Shown here: positions 24,890 to 36,467 of the stretch, in pieces
How the letters are laid out: each line of letters opens with the position of its first letter
How positions within the stretch are numbered: position 1 is the first letter of the stretch
DNA from: Chrysemys picta bellii
Taxonomy: Eukaryota > Chordata > Testudines > Emydidae
Direction of reading: 5' to 3'
NCBI RefSeq assembly: GCF_011386835.1
Contig: NC_088800.1
Coordinates: forward strand, 52,047,439 to 52,111,438
DNA: 64,000 nucleotides
Program-made: the position numbers and the translations under genes
Notes under the pieces: generated by a model
Database searches by the model: none
What the model was told of the DNA's origin: nothing
What the model saw: only the letters and a program-made list of their open reading frames with translations

Positions 24890-27190
24890 TATACAAGGAA
24901 CCTTGCAAAAATGGCATCAATTAAAGCAAGTTTGACGTTTTTCTTATTGCTACGGGAGTTGTAGAGAAGGCACTGAAAGTGCAGGCAGTGACATTAATCC
25001 ACATGGCACATCCAGCAGCACTGCAGGTGTATGGTGCTTTTATGTGGGCAGAGGAATACTCAGACAATTAGACACACAATATGGATGAACTATGAGATAA
25101 TCCCCAGAAACTGGGACTTATGAGGGACATTTGGGATCAGTGGCAGTATGAGCTGTATGATACCCATAAGAGAGGTTTAAAGCTCAAACCTGTGAATTTG
25201 GGGAAATACGTGACACTTAAATAAAAGATGGACTTGCATGTGGAATAAAAACCCAGATCCTACAACCAGTGAAGTTGGTTGCAAAACTCCCATTGACTTC
25301 AGCCTGATGTGAGAAACTTTGGGAAACTGATTTAACCTTAACTCATGTCATGGACACTAGTAGAGCCAGTGAAATGCAAATGCAGACGCTAAGTGTGGTC
25401 TGAACAGAAAATCCATGTGTTGTCATTTCCAAAGGGGAACACACAAGTTGAGGAAACCCACATAACAATCAAAATATAAATCAAAGTGGTTTCTGGCCGG
25501 GTAAACATTTCTGTGCACAACAGTGGCCAAGAACACAAATCTTAGGTCAAATATTCCATTAAAATAAACAGGAAACATGATTTTTCAAAGGTATATCACA
25601 CGGTTAAACCCAAAAGTGTCCACATGAGGTATAGTGACTATAGAGCAAACTGTTTCAGATTAGCAACCGTGGCTAAATATTAGTGGCACATCTGTATCCT
25701 ATCAATTGGATACTGGAGCATAATGCAGTGTTGTTCCAGGAGAAATATTTAATAGTGTAGCTAAGGAAGAACAGAAATCTAAAGCAAACCTTGGTTTGTA
25801 TTCAAGACACAAAATAGCAATACAACAGCAAGTAGCTATTACAATTTGTTTTAAATACCAGCATAGGAAACATACTGGATGAGACATCTATCTAGTCTAA
25901 TATCCATTTATAGCATCACTCAGTAACTTCCTGAACAGTAATTGCATTGTGCCAGCTGTTTCAGGACTAAAAGCATGTCAGACCGTAGCTAACAGAAAAG
26001 ATAGTTGTTGCAAAGTCCATAGAATCACAGAGAGAAAACACTGTCAAGATACTAGGAGAATTCTCAAATGTCTTCCTGGAATATCTGGAAGGAGAATGCC
26101 ACATTAAAACAGATAAATCAGTAACTCCTGCACTTCACCCACAAAGAAAATTACATTTGTTCTAGCAGAAGTTGATAATGGGCAGGGAGAAAGGGAGTTA
26201 TCGAAAAAAGCAGAACAATTTGTAAACAGGATTCATACTCTGAAGCCAAATGAAGTACAGTTATGTATTGAGTCAAGTGATTTAAATAGTCATAAAATGT
26301 AAAAATTATTGAAGGAACTGTTGAAGTTGCAGCAGAAGCAAAAATATTCCCAGTATAAAATGCAGGATATATATTTTGGCAAATAAAGTTATATGAGTCA
26401 GGCTCTAAGTTAGTGGCATTTTATGCACCACTGAAGTGTCTGAGTCTGATTCTCCTATTTGTGATTTTCCTGCTATTATTCTGAGTTTTATGCTCACTTT
26501 GAACAGATTCAAATGACCACACAACATGTGAGACAAGGGAGACTTGCAGCCTATAAAATCAAGTGAATGCCATTTGGAATTTGCTCTGCTCCTGTGGTAT
26601 TTCAAAGGCTAATTACACAGATCTTCAAGGGACTTATAAAGGTTGACGCTAGAATGGAGATGTTCTAATCTGGGCTCGGGACCCTCAAGAATACAATGAA
26701 AGATTTAGGACAGTTTGGCAACTTGCAGAAAGGAGAGACAACCCAAAATTTCATAAAGTCCCAAATTGATCTAACATAACTTATCTATACAGGACAAAGG
26801 CTAAGCAAAGGGATCTTATTTGTTGAACCAGGTGAAATAAAATCCATAGCCAAAATGCCCATTCCACTGTATAAAGTAGATTCATGGTGATGATAAAGTA
26901 TTTAACAAAAATAATTTCAAATCTCCTGTGCTCAATAAACCCTTAAAGGGATTGCTGGAAAACGATATTGCCTGGCATTGGGAAGAGAGACACAAACAGC
27001 AATGACTGGGTTCTCATTTATAATAAAGCCACTTTACACCATTCCAGCAGTGTAAAGGGGCCATAAAAAGGACTTTAATGCCTCTTTACACTGCCTGAGG
27101 ATGTCCATGAGAATTTGTCCCATTTTGATTTAATTAATCCAGTTGCGTTGTCAGTAGATGCATCTTCTGAAAGTTGAGGCTGGATTCTCT
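24890..27190 (+). pseudogene. Heavily decayed Ty3/Gypsy gag-pol relic
   Basis: Translating across many stops gives, in order on the plus strand, fragments of a Gypsy polyprotein. Gag-like pieces are HMAHPAALQVYGAFMW near 25,000 and DLTLTHVMDTSRASEM near 25,330. A pol start-like piece is IKTDKSVTPALHPQRK near 26,100. Reverse-transcriptase pieces are AGYIFWQIKLYESGSK near 26,360 and MPFGICSAPVVFQRL near 26,570. An RNase H-like start is LENDIAWHWEERHKQ near 26,955, with VALSVDASSE near 27,150. The catalytic YxDD segment, most of the protease and the integrase are not visible. No LTRs could be defined. The piecewise collinearity with Gypsy pol makes the family call fairly safe. It is much older than the element at 31.5 kb. 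Confidence 0.8.
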
Positions 27191-28074
27191 GGTCTGCTAG
27201 AGTCACACACAAGGCAAAGGAAACTTAAACAGGCCAGAGAACCCCCCTGGTGAATTTCCCCTGTGTAAGGCGAATGATAGGTTAGCATAAGGCTGGCGGA
27301 CACAGCCATGCTGCCTTGCCCTCCACTGCCTCCTATATAAGAGCTGTGCTGTCCAGGGTAAGTAGGCAGGGGATGGCCAGGTCAGAGGTGGAGAGGAGAG
27401 GCTGGGTGTGTGTTTGGGGAGGAGAGGGGAGGCAAAGCCAGTGCCCAGGGAGGAGAGAGCATGGCAGAGTGAGGCTCCCTAGGCCTAATCCTCTTCAGAC
27501 AGAAGGTCTTCCACTGGCAGCATAATTTAAATCTGCCCCCTTGCAGTTGATCCAGGGAGAGAACGGCATTAGCTTTACATCAGTGTTAACCTGCACTGTT
27601 TGGCTTTATTCATACCAGTGCAAAGTGGTGTAAAATGCTTCCACCAGCTTGCAGGGCAATAGCGAATCACATCCATTTCTTTGTTGTTTGTTTTGTACTC
27701 TTTCAAAACTATAGAACTCATGTCACGGGTAAAAATGCAGCACACCTGCTTCTTGTTTTTAATCAGGAGAATTGTGTAAATGAATCCCAAGTCGACTGGC
27801 TCACTCACATACCTTTTCCCCAGGGAATTTTTCTCTCTCTTCCAATAGAATATGATGTGGGAAATTCATAGAGAGCGGGATTGGCTCAGTGATCAGTCAG
27901 AGATACATCGGTTTAAAATCCATGTATGTGCCAGGACTGGATGGGCATGGAAAGTGAACTGCCCACGTGCTATTCCACAAGGAGCTCTGTGCAGAAAAGA
28001 GCAACAAGAATGATAGCTCTGAGGCCTACACAACAACTTTCTGAGGAAGGATGCTGGAGTAATCAGAGTAGGGG

Positions 28075-28205
28075 GATGGCTTCAAGAGACCTGGGTCCTA
28101 TTCCCAGCTCTTCCACTGGCTGGTGGGTGATCTTCGGCAAGCCACAGCACCTCTTTGTGCCTCGGTTTCCCCAGCTGTAAAATGGAGGATATAATGATAC
28201 TCATT
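28075..28205 (+). repeat. MIR-like SINE
   Basis: Contains AGACCTGGGTCCTATTCCCA, then GTGATCTTCGGCAAGCCACA and GCCTCGGTTTCCCCAGCTGT in MIR order. Confidence 0.8.
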
Positions 28206-29487
28206 CACATCACTCAGGGTCTATGATGCTAACTACATGGTAGCTGTAGATGTAACCCACATCCACTCCATGTGTTGCTCTCTCACCCTCTACTGGTGGC
28301 TGGATCACACAGAGAGGTTGAGAAGCTTGCTGCAACCTTGGATAAGACGTGGGTCTCTTAGCTCAGGCAGCAGAAGCTCCTGCTTTAAAGAGCCACAGGT
28401 CCCATATTCTACCCCTGCTACTGACACCCCTGCAGGAGCGTGGCATTAATGCAGGCGTGCAAAGTGTTGTCATGATCCCGTCAAGGAGAGGAATGTGACA
28501 ATCTGGCAGGCATTTATTTTTGTTACCCTGCTCATTTAACAGAAAAGAGTTCTTGCTCAGGAAAGATGAGCAGGAAGATTCCCCAGAACAGAAGCATGCC
28601 CAGTCAATACATTCCAAAAACACACTTTAAAGAAAGCTGAAAAATGCATGCAGGCAAAGCAAGCTAACAGGCTGGGACTCACCCTGCAGAGCATTCCTAC
28701 GTTTCCTGAACTAGATGTCTCTGCCAAATCCTCCTAGGGCCACCACAAGAAAACCCTCTTTGGTTGGCTTCTCTAGTGCTAGAATTTTTTTTGCCAGGCA
28801 GTGTGCTGGTTTCCCTGCTGCAGTTTGGCCCGGGAGGCAGCAGCACCGGGGTGAGGAGCCACCTCACTGCTCTACCCTGCTGCTGAATACAGGGCTCATC
28901 ATCTCTGCATGCACCCTGATGGGGGGAAGGCAAGAAGCCCTGGCTGCTAGAGCTCTGAATTCCAGACCTCAGGAGCATGCCCACCTTCTACCTCATTGAC
29001 GGTGAGACTGTGCTGGGCTCTGTGTAGATACAGCACTGGGGTTTTAATGGATAGATCCTGCATGTTCACACTAGGCCCCTTGCCACATATTGGTGCCTGC
29101 TCATTTCCAGGGATCTGTGCTGCAGAGGTTCTTGTCAGGCCTGGTGCTGGAATGGCTGCTGTGCGATGCTGAGAGACTGTGTATTTAACCTTCCCGTTAC
29201 CCGGTGCCAGCCTTAGGCAGAGCTGCCTTCTGCAGCCACTGGGGAGAGAGAAACAGCGCAGAGTCAAACCCGCACATAGACAGAGGACGTTACACAAATA
29301 ACTGCAAACCTTGATATATGATTACACCAATCACTGCCCTGTCCCTCCCCTGCCTGCGCCTACACCCCCGTCTGCTAGGGCAAGGGCAGTGGAGAATGCT
29401 GCCCCAACAACAGCTGAAAGAAAATTGTCAGGGGAACCTGGCCCCAAATGCAGGTTCTGTGAAAACCAAGCACTATTCACTGTAGAG

Positions 29488-29575
29488 TTCAAAGCACTTT
29501 AGAGAGGCCAGGGAGTAGCTTTCACCCTGTGTCACAGATTAGAGAAACTGAGGCACAGAGGGACTAAGTGATCCC
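29488..29575 (-). repeat. MIR-like SINE fragment
   Basis: The plus strand TCAAAGCACTTTAGAG and GATTAGAGAAACTGAGGCAC read as the reverse complement of a MIR 3' half. Confidence 0.6.
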
Positions 29576-30049
29576 ACCTCTCCTGCCAGCTAGGCCACTA
29601 CCTGGTGCAGTGGATGGATCACAACTGCTTTTTACTAAGCCTAAACACAGCTAGGGGGAGGCTCCTCGGTCACCACTGCAGTGATGCCAGAGCAGGAACT
29701 GGTGAGCCTCCAGAATGAAAAGCAGGTGTCAGTGTAGCTTGAGCTGATGAGCCAGGCTGCGTAGTGGGGAGCTGTAACAGACTCATCCTCTGTAGACTGG
29801 GTGCAGAGGGGGATGTGTGACACGCGGTGGGTATCCCAGAGGGAGGAGGGTTCAGCTGTGGTCATGTTTGAGTAGCTGGGGGCTGAAGGTGAAGAGCTTT
29901 GCGCCTTTGTGTCAGATTTGTCGGCCCTGCCAAACCCTCGGTTTGCGTCCAGAACTGAAAATGCTCTTGCATGTTGCAGTCTTGACGTGTCCCCCTCGGC
30001 TGTTCTTATAGGGCAGCTCTCGAGCTTGGGGTCTTGCTCAAATGGTCTG

Positions 30050-31224
30050 TGTGATGGGTTCAGTCACAGAGACCCCCTTGGGACTGTCACCTGACGTGCT
30101 GGAATAACCTCTGAACCCGTTTTTCACTGCCAGCTTGGGACTCCAGAAACCTGCCTTATTGAGCCAGACACGCCAGCCTGCTGCAACACAGACCCAGGTC
30201 TGGTCCACGCTCCCAAAGCTGCAGACTTTAACCCAAAAACTGCTCAGCAAGTCACCTATCTCCAGCACCCAGATACCCAGCTCACAATGGAATCCAAACC
30301 CCAAATAAATCCATTTTACTCTGTATAAAGCTTATACAGGTTAAACTCATAAATTGTCTGCCCTCTATAACACTGATAGAGCTGCACAGCTGTTTGCTCC
30401 CCCAGGTATTAATCACTTACTCTGGGTTAATTAATAAACAAAAGTGATTTTAATAAGTATAAAAAGTAGTATTTAAGTGGTTTCAAGAAATAACAGACAG
30501 AACAAAGTAAGTTACCAAGAAAAATAAAACAAAACACGTAAGTCTAAGCCTAATACATTAAGAAACTGAATACAGGTAAATCTCACCCTCAGAGATGTTC
30601 CAATAAGCTTCTTTCACAGACCAGACTCCTTCTTAGTCTGGGCCCAATACTTTCCCCTGGTACAGTTCTTGTTAGTTCCAATAGGCATCTTAGGTGAAAA
30701 GCAGGGGATTTCACATGACTGGGACCCCCTTTGTTCTGTTCCACACCCTTTTATATCTTTGGCATAAGGTGGGAAGCTTTTGTCTCTCTGGGTCCCCACC
30801 CCTCCTTCTAAATGGAAAAGCACCAGGTTTAAAATGGATTCCAGTACCACGTGAAATGGTCACATGTCCTGTGAGACCCCAAGCCTCCATTCTTTCCAGC
30901 CTGACTCACACGAACACAGGAAGGCTTACAAGTAAACAGAGCCATTTACAACCAATTGTCCTGGTCAATGGGAGCCATCAAGATTCCAAGCCACCATTAA
31001 TGGCCCACACTTTGCATAATTACAATAGGACTTCAGAGTAATACTTCATTTTTCTAGCTTCAGATACAAGAATGATACATTCATACAAATAGGATGAACA
31101 CACTCAGTAGATTATAAGCTTTGTAATGATACCTTCCAAGAGACCTTTTGCATAAAGCATTACAGTTACACGATATTCACATTCCAAGCATATTTTCATA
31201 AAGCACATGGAGTGCAACGTCACA
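30050..31224 (-). mobile_element. Solo LTR, minus strand (same family as 55,090-56,241)
   Basis: The 1175-bp block starts TGTGATGGG and ends CGTCACA, with an exact 5-bp duplication GTCTG on both sides (30,045-30,049 and 31,225-31,229). It matches the reverse complement of the plus-strand LTR at 55,090 along its length, for example the shared CCTTTTATATCTTTGGC (TATA region, reversed) near 30,750. There is no internal retroviral region, so it is a recombined solo LTR of an endogenous LTR retroelement. I cannot assign the class; a 5-bp duplication fits several. Confidence 0.88.
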
Positions 31225-31518
31225 GTCTGCATCTACACAACTCCATGGTGCCTGTATTTCTGTCGGAACACGGCCTCCATCTCAATGCAATGAATTCTGG
31301 CCTCATTGCGTCCCAGGAGAGCTAATACCCCAGCAAACTCCTCAAGTGGCTCTTTTCCAGCCTGTTCTGCAGGAAAGTTATACACCAACTTGATCATCCA
31401 CATCTACAGACAGCTCTCCAACCCAAGTACTCCTGAGGCTTCCAGTTGCCCCATTTCAGACTCTCATGAGTGGTATCTCTCCTTATATAGAGATCCCTGT
31501 GTGGCTAGTGCACTCTAT

Positions 31519-31725
31519 AGTGGTGTTTAGATGCTGCATGTGATTATTAGAACTGGGAGCACTGGCTGTTGGAGTCTGAAAGGACAGGAAACAGGAAGGA
31601 GGGGGGAGGAGTTGAAGAGGCTGAGTGAGAGTTACAAAGTGTGCAGCTACAGCTTGGTAAAGAGATTTCCATTGTAAATAAAGTTCTGTTGGAGTTTGTT
31701 AATACCTTGCCTGGGTGATACAACA
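31519..31725 (+). repeat. 5' LTR of the Gypsy element
   Basis: Begins AGTGGTGTTTAG (the first base probably mutated from T) and ends GATACAACA. It contains AAATAAAG near 31,676 as a possible polyadenylation signal. The 3' partner is at 35,982-36,188. Confidence 0.93.
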
Positions 31726-31733
31726 TTTTGGAG

Positions 31734-32465
31734 ATGAGGATGGCTCTTCTGCCTCTGAACCTACCTGCACCGTTTCTGCAAAGCCCAGGTGAGCCTCCAA
31801 TTGCTTTTACTGTCTGGATCCATATGTTTGAGACTTATCTGCTTGCAATCAGTGCAACAGAGATTTCTGAAGTAAGAAAGCGTGCTCTGCTAATCCACTG
31901 CCTTGGAGCAGAAGGGCAGCGTATATTTTACACTTTTCCCCTTGCAGATGATAAATATGAGACTGCACTCACTGCATTAAAGAACTTTTTTGTGCCAAAA
32001 GTGAATGTAGTAGCTAATCGCTACAGATTTCGCCAGCGTGAGCAGAAACCAGGGGAGACTATAATGCAGTATATTGCTTCCCTGAGGAGTCTGATTGTAA
32101 CTTGTGACTTTGGGAATATGGCAGATGAGATGATTAGAGACCAGCTCATAGAGAAAACAACCATGCTTCGTGTAAGAGAACACTTACTTCTAGAACTACA
32201 ACTTACACTAGAAAAAGCAATAACCATTGCTACTCAGATTGAGTCAGCTACAGCTGAAGCCAAAATAATGAGCAAAGGTACAGGAGGCCCAATCCAGGCT
32301 GTGACTCCTTTGCAGAAAAGTTCACTGTCACTGCAGACAAACAATTGCAAAAGGAAAACTAATGAAAAGCCACTGAATCAGCAAATGCAAAATACAGTAA
32401 AAGCATGCTTTTGCTGTGGATCCCCACAACATCTTGCAAGCTACAAGGATGTCCAACAAAAGTAG
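31734..32465 (+). pseudogene. Gypsy gag
   Basis: The reading frame starts at an ATG only 8 bases after the 5' LTR, leaving almost no leader. About 240 residues precede a stop. The protein shows a capsid-like helical region (for example IHMFETYLLAISATEI, then FGNMADEMIRDQLIEK and LLLELQLTLEKAITIA) followed by a first zinc-knuckle half, CFCCGSPQHLASYKD. The frame then ends, and the rest of the cysteine-rich region (CNHCKKIGHFAKVC near 32,477) continues in another frame starting around 32,405. The shift lies inside or just after the first knuckle and looks like a small indel. Role in the active element: assembly of the virus-like particle and RNA packaging. Now inactive. Confidence 0.88.
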
Positions 32466-32817
32466 CTCAGTGCAATCATTGCAAAAAGATTGGGCATTTT
32501 GCTAAAGTATGTCGCAGTAGCCAGTTCAATCAACAGGTGCATGCAGTTACAATACCAGATGTTACTGTGCTGAGTGTGGACAAAATCACTACTGCACATA
32601 TTCCAGAACAGATAAAGTGCCCTGTAAATGTTTCTGCCATACAGTCAGGCAAATCACACTCTATTCAGCTAATGTTGGACACTGGCTCAGCAGTATCTAT
32701 TCTACATGATTCCATCTATTTGCGTTACTTTAAATATGTGCCTCTTACTGAACCCAAACTTCACTTGGTGTGCTATTTGAAAAACCATATTCCACTACAT
32801 GGCTGCCTGCCAGCAAT
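32466..32817 (+). pseudogene. Gypsy nucleocapsid end and aspartic protease
   Basis: The open frame covering 32,405-32,836 encodes the zinc knuckle CNHCKKIGHFAKVC (CX2CX4HX4C) and then a retropepsin active-site stretch LMLDTGSAVSILHDS near 32,670, with the catalytic D-T-G triad. The protease would cleave the gag-pol polyprotein. The frame is cut at 32,818 by a retroposon insertion, which replaces the following coding sequence until 32,942. Confidence 0.85.
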
Positions 32818-32941
32818 CCGAAGAAGTGGGCTGTAGTCCACGAAAGCTTATGCTCTAATAAATTTGTTAGTCTCTAAGGTGCCACAAGTCCTCCTGTTCT
32901 TCTTTTTGCGGATACAGACTAACACGGCTGCTACTCTGAAA
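32818..32941 (+). mobile_element. Short retroposon inserted in the Gypsy pol gene
   Basis: 124 bp from CCGAAGAAGTGGGCTGTAG to GCTGCTACTCTGAAA. An exact 12-bp duplication CCTGCCAGCAAT lies at 32,806-32,817 and 32,942-32,953, showing target-primed retroposition. The same family makes the palindrome at 36,245-36,455. I read the CTACTCTGAAAC side as the 3' end because it is the most constant. It could be a SINE or the 3' end of a LINE. It is younger than the Gypsy element. Confidence 0.9.
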
Positions 32942-33182
32942 CCTGCCAGCAATAGTTACTTTTGGTGATTGCTGTATAACTGCAGAGTTCTACATTGTCC
33001 AAAAAGGCACTCCTATCCTTGGCAGAGATTTATTAACTGCTTTAAATCTCAGGGTAGTTAATGGACGAATTGATCTTCCTCAGCAAAGCACTCTTGCGGT
33101 ACACACACCAGTTTCAGCTGGGACCCAGCTCCAGGTTGAGGAGAAACTCGGCTGTGCTTATGGGTTTCTGCATAAAGTTAAA

Positions 33183-33815
33183 ATGCAGAATAATATGATG
33201 AATGTACGACAGAAATTACGGCACTTACCATTTTCAGACAGGGAAGCTGTTTCAGAGGAGCTTAGAAAACTTGTTCAAAAGGACATTATTGAAGAGATTA
33301 ACTCCTCAGAATGGGTTTCACCTATAGCAGTGATGCAGAAGAAGGGTGGAGACATTCGCCTTTGTGTGGACTTAAGGTAGCCAAATAAAGCTATTGTGAT
33401 TGACAGCCATCCTCTCCCTCACATAGAAGAAGTATTTGCAGAACTCTGTGGAGCAAAGATGTTTTCTATTCTTGATTTGCAGAGCGCATACCACCAGGTT
33501 ATGTTGCATGAAGATAGCAGAGACCTCACAGCATTTATTACACATGAGGGACTATTTCGTTTTAAACGTGTTCCATATGGTCTCGCATCAGCCCCAAGTG
33601 CCTTCCAAAAAATGATGTCATTGATTCTGAAGAATCAACATGGAGTTCAGTGCTATTTGGATGATATTATTGTCTTTGGAAATACTACTGAGGAGCATGA
33701 CAATAACCTGCAGTCTATACTAAACTGCATCAGCAAAGCAGGCCTCAAGCTCAATAGGTCGAAATGCAAATTTAGACAAACTGAACTCTCCTTTCTGGGG
33801 CATACAATTTCATAG
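33183..33815 (+). pseudogene. Gypsy reverse transcriptase
   Basis: One frame with an internal TAG at about 33,378 and another at 33,813. Before the first stop it shows WVSPIAVMQKKGGDIRLC. After it come SILDLQSAYHQVMLHED, RVPYGLASAPSAFQKMM and the catalytic YLDDII (about 33,653). SFLGHTIS closes the domain. These are ordered Ty3/Gypsy RT motifs, including the two adjacent aspartates. The role was copying element RNA to DNA. The stops are in frame and the domain is otherwise well preserved, which agrees with the modest LTR divergence. Confidence 0.93.
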
Positions 33816-34610
33816 GCTGGACTAAAACCTGATCCAGATCATATCCTGGCAATTTCAAATGCTCCTCCTCCAACAGATTTGCAAACCTTACGTTCCTTCT
33901 TGGGTCTTACCTCCTGGTATGCAAAATTCATTCCCAATTATGCTTCTGTCATTGAACCGTTACAAGAATTACTACGGAGAAGTTCAACCTTAGTGTGGAC
34001 AACGGATGCACAAGCTAGTTTCGAAAGGGTGAAAGACTTGATTGTACATAGTCCAGTACTTGCATTATTCAGTCCCACATTGTCCACAATTGTAACTACT
34101 GATGCTTCTGATTATGGACTTGGGGCTGTCCTCACACAACTTCATGAGGACAACACAGTTAGGACTGTTGCATTTGCTTCAAGGACACTGAGTAATGCTG
34201 AGAGAAAAAATTCTACAGTTGAAAAAGAAGCACTTGCTTGTGTCTGGGCTACTGAAAAATGGAGAACTTACCTGTGGGGCCGCACGTTCAAGTTGCACAC
34301 AGACCACAGCCCTTTGACGACGTTGCTCACCACGAAAGGACTGGGAAGAGCAGGATACCGTATTGCTAGATGGTCTGCAAGACTGCTCTCTTTCAATTAT
34401 GAACTGGAATATAAGCCTGGAAACGAAAATGTGGTAGCTGATTGCCTTTCTCGCCTGCCTTTGCCTTCACCAGATGGTCCATCGGAGGATGAGGATGTAG
34501 TAGTTGCGCTTATTACAAGAACTCTCACTGCAGTTACAAGAGAACAATTTCAAGCTGCTTGTTCAGCGTGTCCAATTCAACAAAAACTATGGGAATTTCT
34601 GACAAAGTGA
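33816..34610 (+). pseudogene. Gypsy RT connection and RNase H
   Basis: It continues the RT frame after the second TAG. LRSFLGLTSWYAKFIPNY is the RT thumb/connection. TIVTTDASDYGLGAVL is the first RNase H strand with its aspartate. STVEKEALACVWATEKWR carries the catalytic glutamate, and KLHTDHSPLTTLL carries the next aspartate. NVVADCLSRLPLP marks the end. The role was removal of template RNA. The frame stops at 34,610 before the integrase. Confidence 0.92.
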
Positions 34611-35858
34611 TGGCCCAGTAACCCTAAAAACCTTGACCCAGTTTTGCTTTCTTATTTTAGAGTTCGGGATGAACTTTCTTTGCTCGATGGCTGTGTGCTA
34701 CGAGGTACACACCGGCTACTTGTGCCAGAAGAATTACAGTCAAAACTCATACACCTGGCACACGATACTCATCAAGGAATTGTCAGAACCAAACAATGAC
34801 TATGGGATCTATATTGGTGGCCAGGGATGGACTCTCAAACTGAAGCACTCTTAAAGTCCTGTGTCACTTGCCAAATGCATGATAAGACAGCAGTGACGTG
34901 TACCCCTCCATTACAGCCTGTTCCTCTTCCTGAATCTGCATGGGAAAAAGTGGCGATTGACATTGTAGGACCCTTTGATACTGCTCCAATTAACTGTCGT
35001 TATGCCATCACTTTAGTAGACTATTTCAGCAAATGGCCTGAGGTAGAGTTTACATCGCAAATTTCTTCTGCTACAGTAATTAAGTTCCTCTCTTCAGTTT
35101 TTAGCCAGGAAGGTAACCCCAAAGAACTGGTTTCAGAGAATGGTAGTCAATTTACTTCCCTGGAGTTTGAAACTTTTCTAGAAGAGAGGAACATTTTACA
35201 CAGTAGGTCATCCCTATATTACCCTCAAGCCAATGGGGAAATCGAACGGTTTAACAGAAGTTTGAAAGAGAGTTTGCAAACAGCTAAACTGGAAGGGCGA
35301 TTGTGGATACCCTTCACTACTGATTTCTTGCAAGCATACCAGGCTACAGGACATGCCACAATGCAAAGATCACCCGCCGAGTTACTGCATGGGAAACAGC
35401 TGAATACTAAACTGAACATTGCTGGATTGTTAAAGGCACGACCTGATGCCCCAAACAAGGATGATGTGAGAAAGACAGTTGAACAGAACCAAGCAAAGTC
35501 TAAGGCTTTCACAGACAAACGGTGGGGTGCTAAGGAACCAAAGTTTGAGTGTGGTTCCTTTGTTAGAATACGAAAACCTGGAATCTTACGCAAAGGGGAC
35601 CATAAATTCACAGCTTCTCTTAAAATCATAGAGAAGAAAGGACCTTACACCTATCGACTTTCTGATGGGCGGGTATGGAATGCTTCTTATCTTGCACCTG
35701 CCTATGCACCAAGAGGAGATTATGCCAACACCCAGTCTGCATTGGATGACTTCACAGTAGAACCAACACAACAAGACATTGTACTGGAACTGGGGCTTGA
35801 GAGACGGCCTGTCAGACTCAGACGACCACCTGCCTGGACTAAAGACTATGTTATGTAG
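34611..35858 (+). pseudogene. Gypsy integrase
   Basis: The N-terminal zinc-binding histidines lie in a displaced frame (about 34,750), and the cysteines CVTCQMH follow in the main frame from 34,827, so there is a frameshift inside the HHCC finger. The catalytic core shows VAIDIVGPFDTAP (first aspartate), VDYFSKWPEVEF, then LVSENGSQFTS, where the usual second catalytic aspartate before NG reads as glutamate, and NGEIERFNRSL (catalytic glutamate). A chromodomain is not evident; the C-terminal part ends RPPAWTKDYVM. The D-to-E change would probably impair integration. Coding ends 123 bp before the 3' LTR. Confidence 0.92.
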
Positions 35859-35970
35859 TATCTACAGTGTTTTCAGTGTAATATTCCTGCCAACAGTATA
35901 GTGTCTTGTTTCATATTTGTTCCCGTGGTTAGAACAACAATGTTTATTTTAATTTGGAAAGTTTCTTAAG

Positions 35971-35981
35971 AGAGGAGGGAA
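35971..35981 (+). other. Polypurine tract
   Basis: AGAGGAGGGAA lies directly before the 3' LTR, the expected position of the plus-strand primer. Confidence 0.85.
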
Positions 35982-36188
35982 TGTGGTGTTTAGATGCTGT
36001 ATGTGATTATTAGAACTGGGAGCACTGGCTGTTGGGAGTCTGAAAGGACAGGAAACAGGAAGGAGGGGGGAAGAGTTGAGGAGGCTGAGTGAGAGTTACA
36101 GAGGGTGCAGCTACAGCTTGATAAAGAGATTTCACTGTAAATATAGTTCTGTTGGAGTTTGTTAATACCTTGCCTGGGTGATACAACA
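35982..36188 (+). repeat. 3' LTR of the Gypsy element
   Basis: TGTGGTGTTTAG to GATACAACA, 207 bp, followed by the TCTAT duplication. It is the partner of 31,519-31,725. Confidence 0.95.
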
Positions 36189-36244
36189 TCTATGAAACCA
36201 GTTGAGGTTTTGATTTTAACACTGGGGGGTCACCAATCTTCTTG

Positions 36245-36455
36245 TTTCAGAGTAGCAGCCATGTTAGTCTGTATCCGCAAAAAGAAGAACAGGAGTACTT
36301 GTGGCACCTTAGAGACTAACAAATTTATTAGAGCATAAGCTTTCGTGGACTACAGCCCACTTCTTCGGATGCATCCGAAGAAGTGGGCTGTAGTCCACGA
36401 AAGCTTATGCTCTAATAAATTTGTTAGTCTCTAAGGTGCCACAAGTACTCCTGTT
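36245..36455. mobile_element. Palindromic (fold-back) retroposon insertion
   Basis: An exact 12-bp duplication CCAATCTTCTTG (36,233-36,244 and 36,456-36,467) bounds 211 bp. The left part is the retroposon in minus orientation, starting TTTCAGAGTAGCAGCC. From about 36,288 to 36,455 the sequence is a perfect inverted repeat with arms of about 84 bp, centred in GGATGCATCC. The right arm lacks the GCTGCTACTCTGAAAC end. One duplication around the whole shows a single insertion event. Confidence 0.93.
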
Positions 36456-36467
36456 CCAATCTTCTTG

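Larger units (their letters stand above)
27191..30049. other. Gene-free stretch with MIR fragments
   Basis: No exon I can defend. It holds MIR-like SINEs (28,075-28,205 and 29,488-29,575, listed separately) and otherwise unique-looking sequence with short random open frames. Confidence 0.5.
31519..36188 (+). mobile_element. Nearly full-length Ty3/Gypsy LTR retrotransposon
   Basis: Two 207-bp LTRs bound a gag-pol region in the order gag, protease, RT, RNase H, integrase, the Ty3/Gypsy order. A 5-bp duplication TCTAT flanks it (31,514-31,518 and 36,189-36,193). The LTRs differ by about nine substitutions and two single-base gaps by my count, so the insertion is of moderate age. The polyprotein is inactivated by frameshifts, two in-frame TAG codons in RT and a 124-bp retroposon. 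The element is 4.67 kb, a normal length for the group. Confidence 0.95.

Noticed and set aside
31728..31733. TTG as the gag start
   Set aside because: An ATG lies two codons downstream at 31,734; non-ATG initiation is not needed.
36288..36455. Hairpin as a transcription terminator or RNA gene
   Set aside because: It is an inverted retroposon copy within one 12-bp target duplication.
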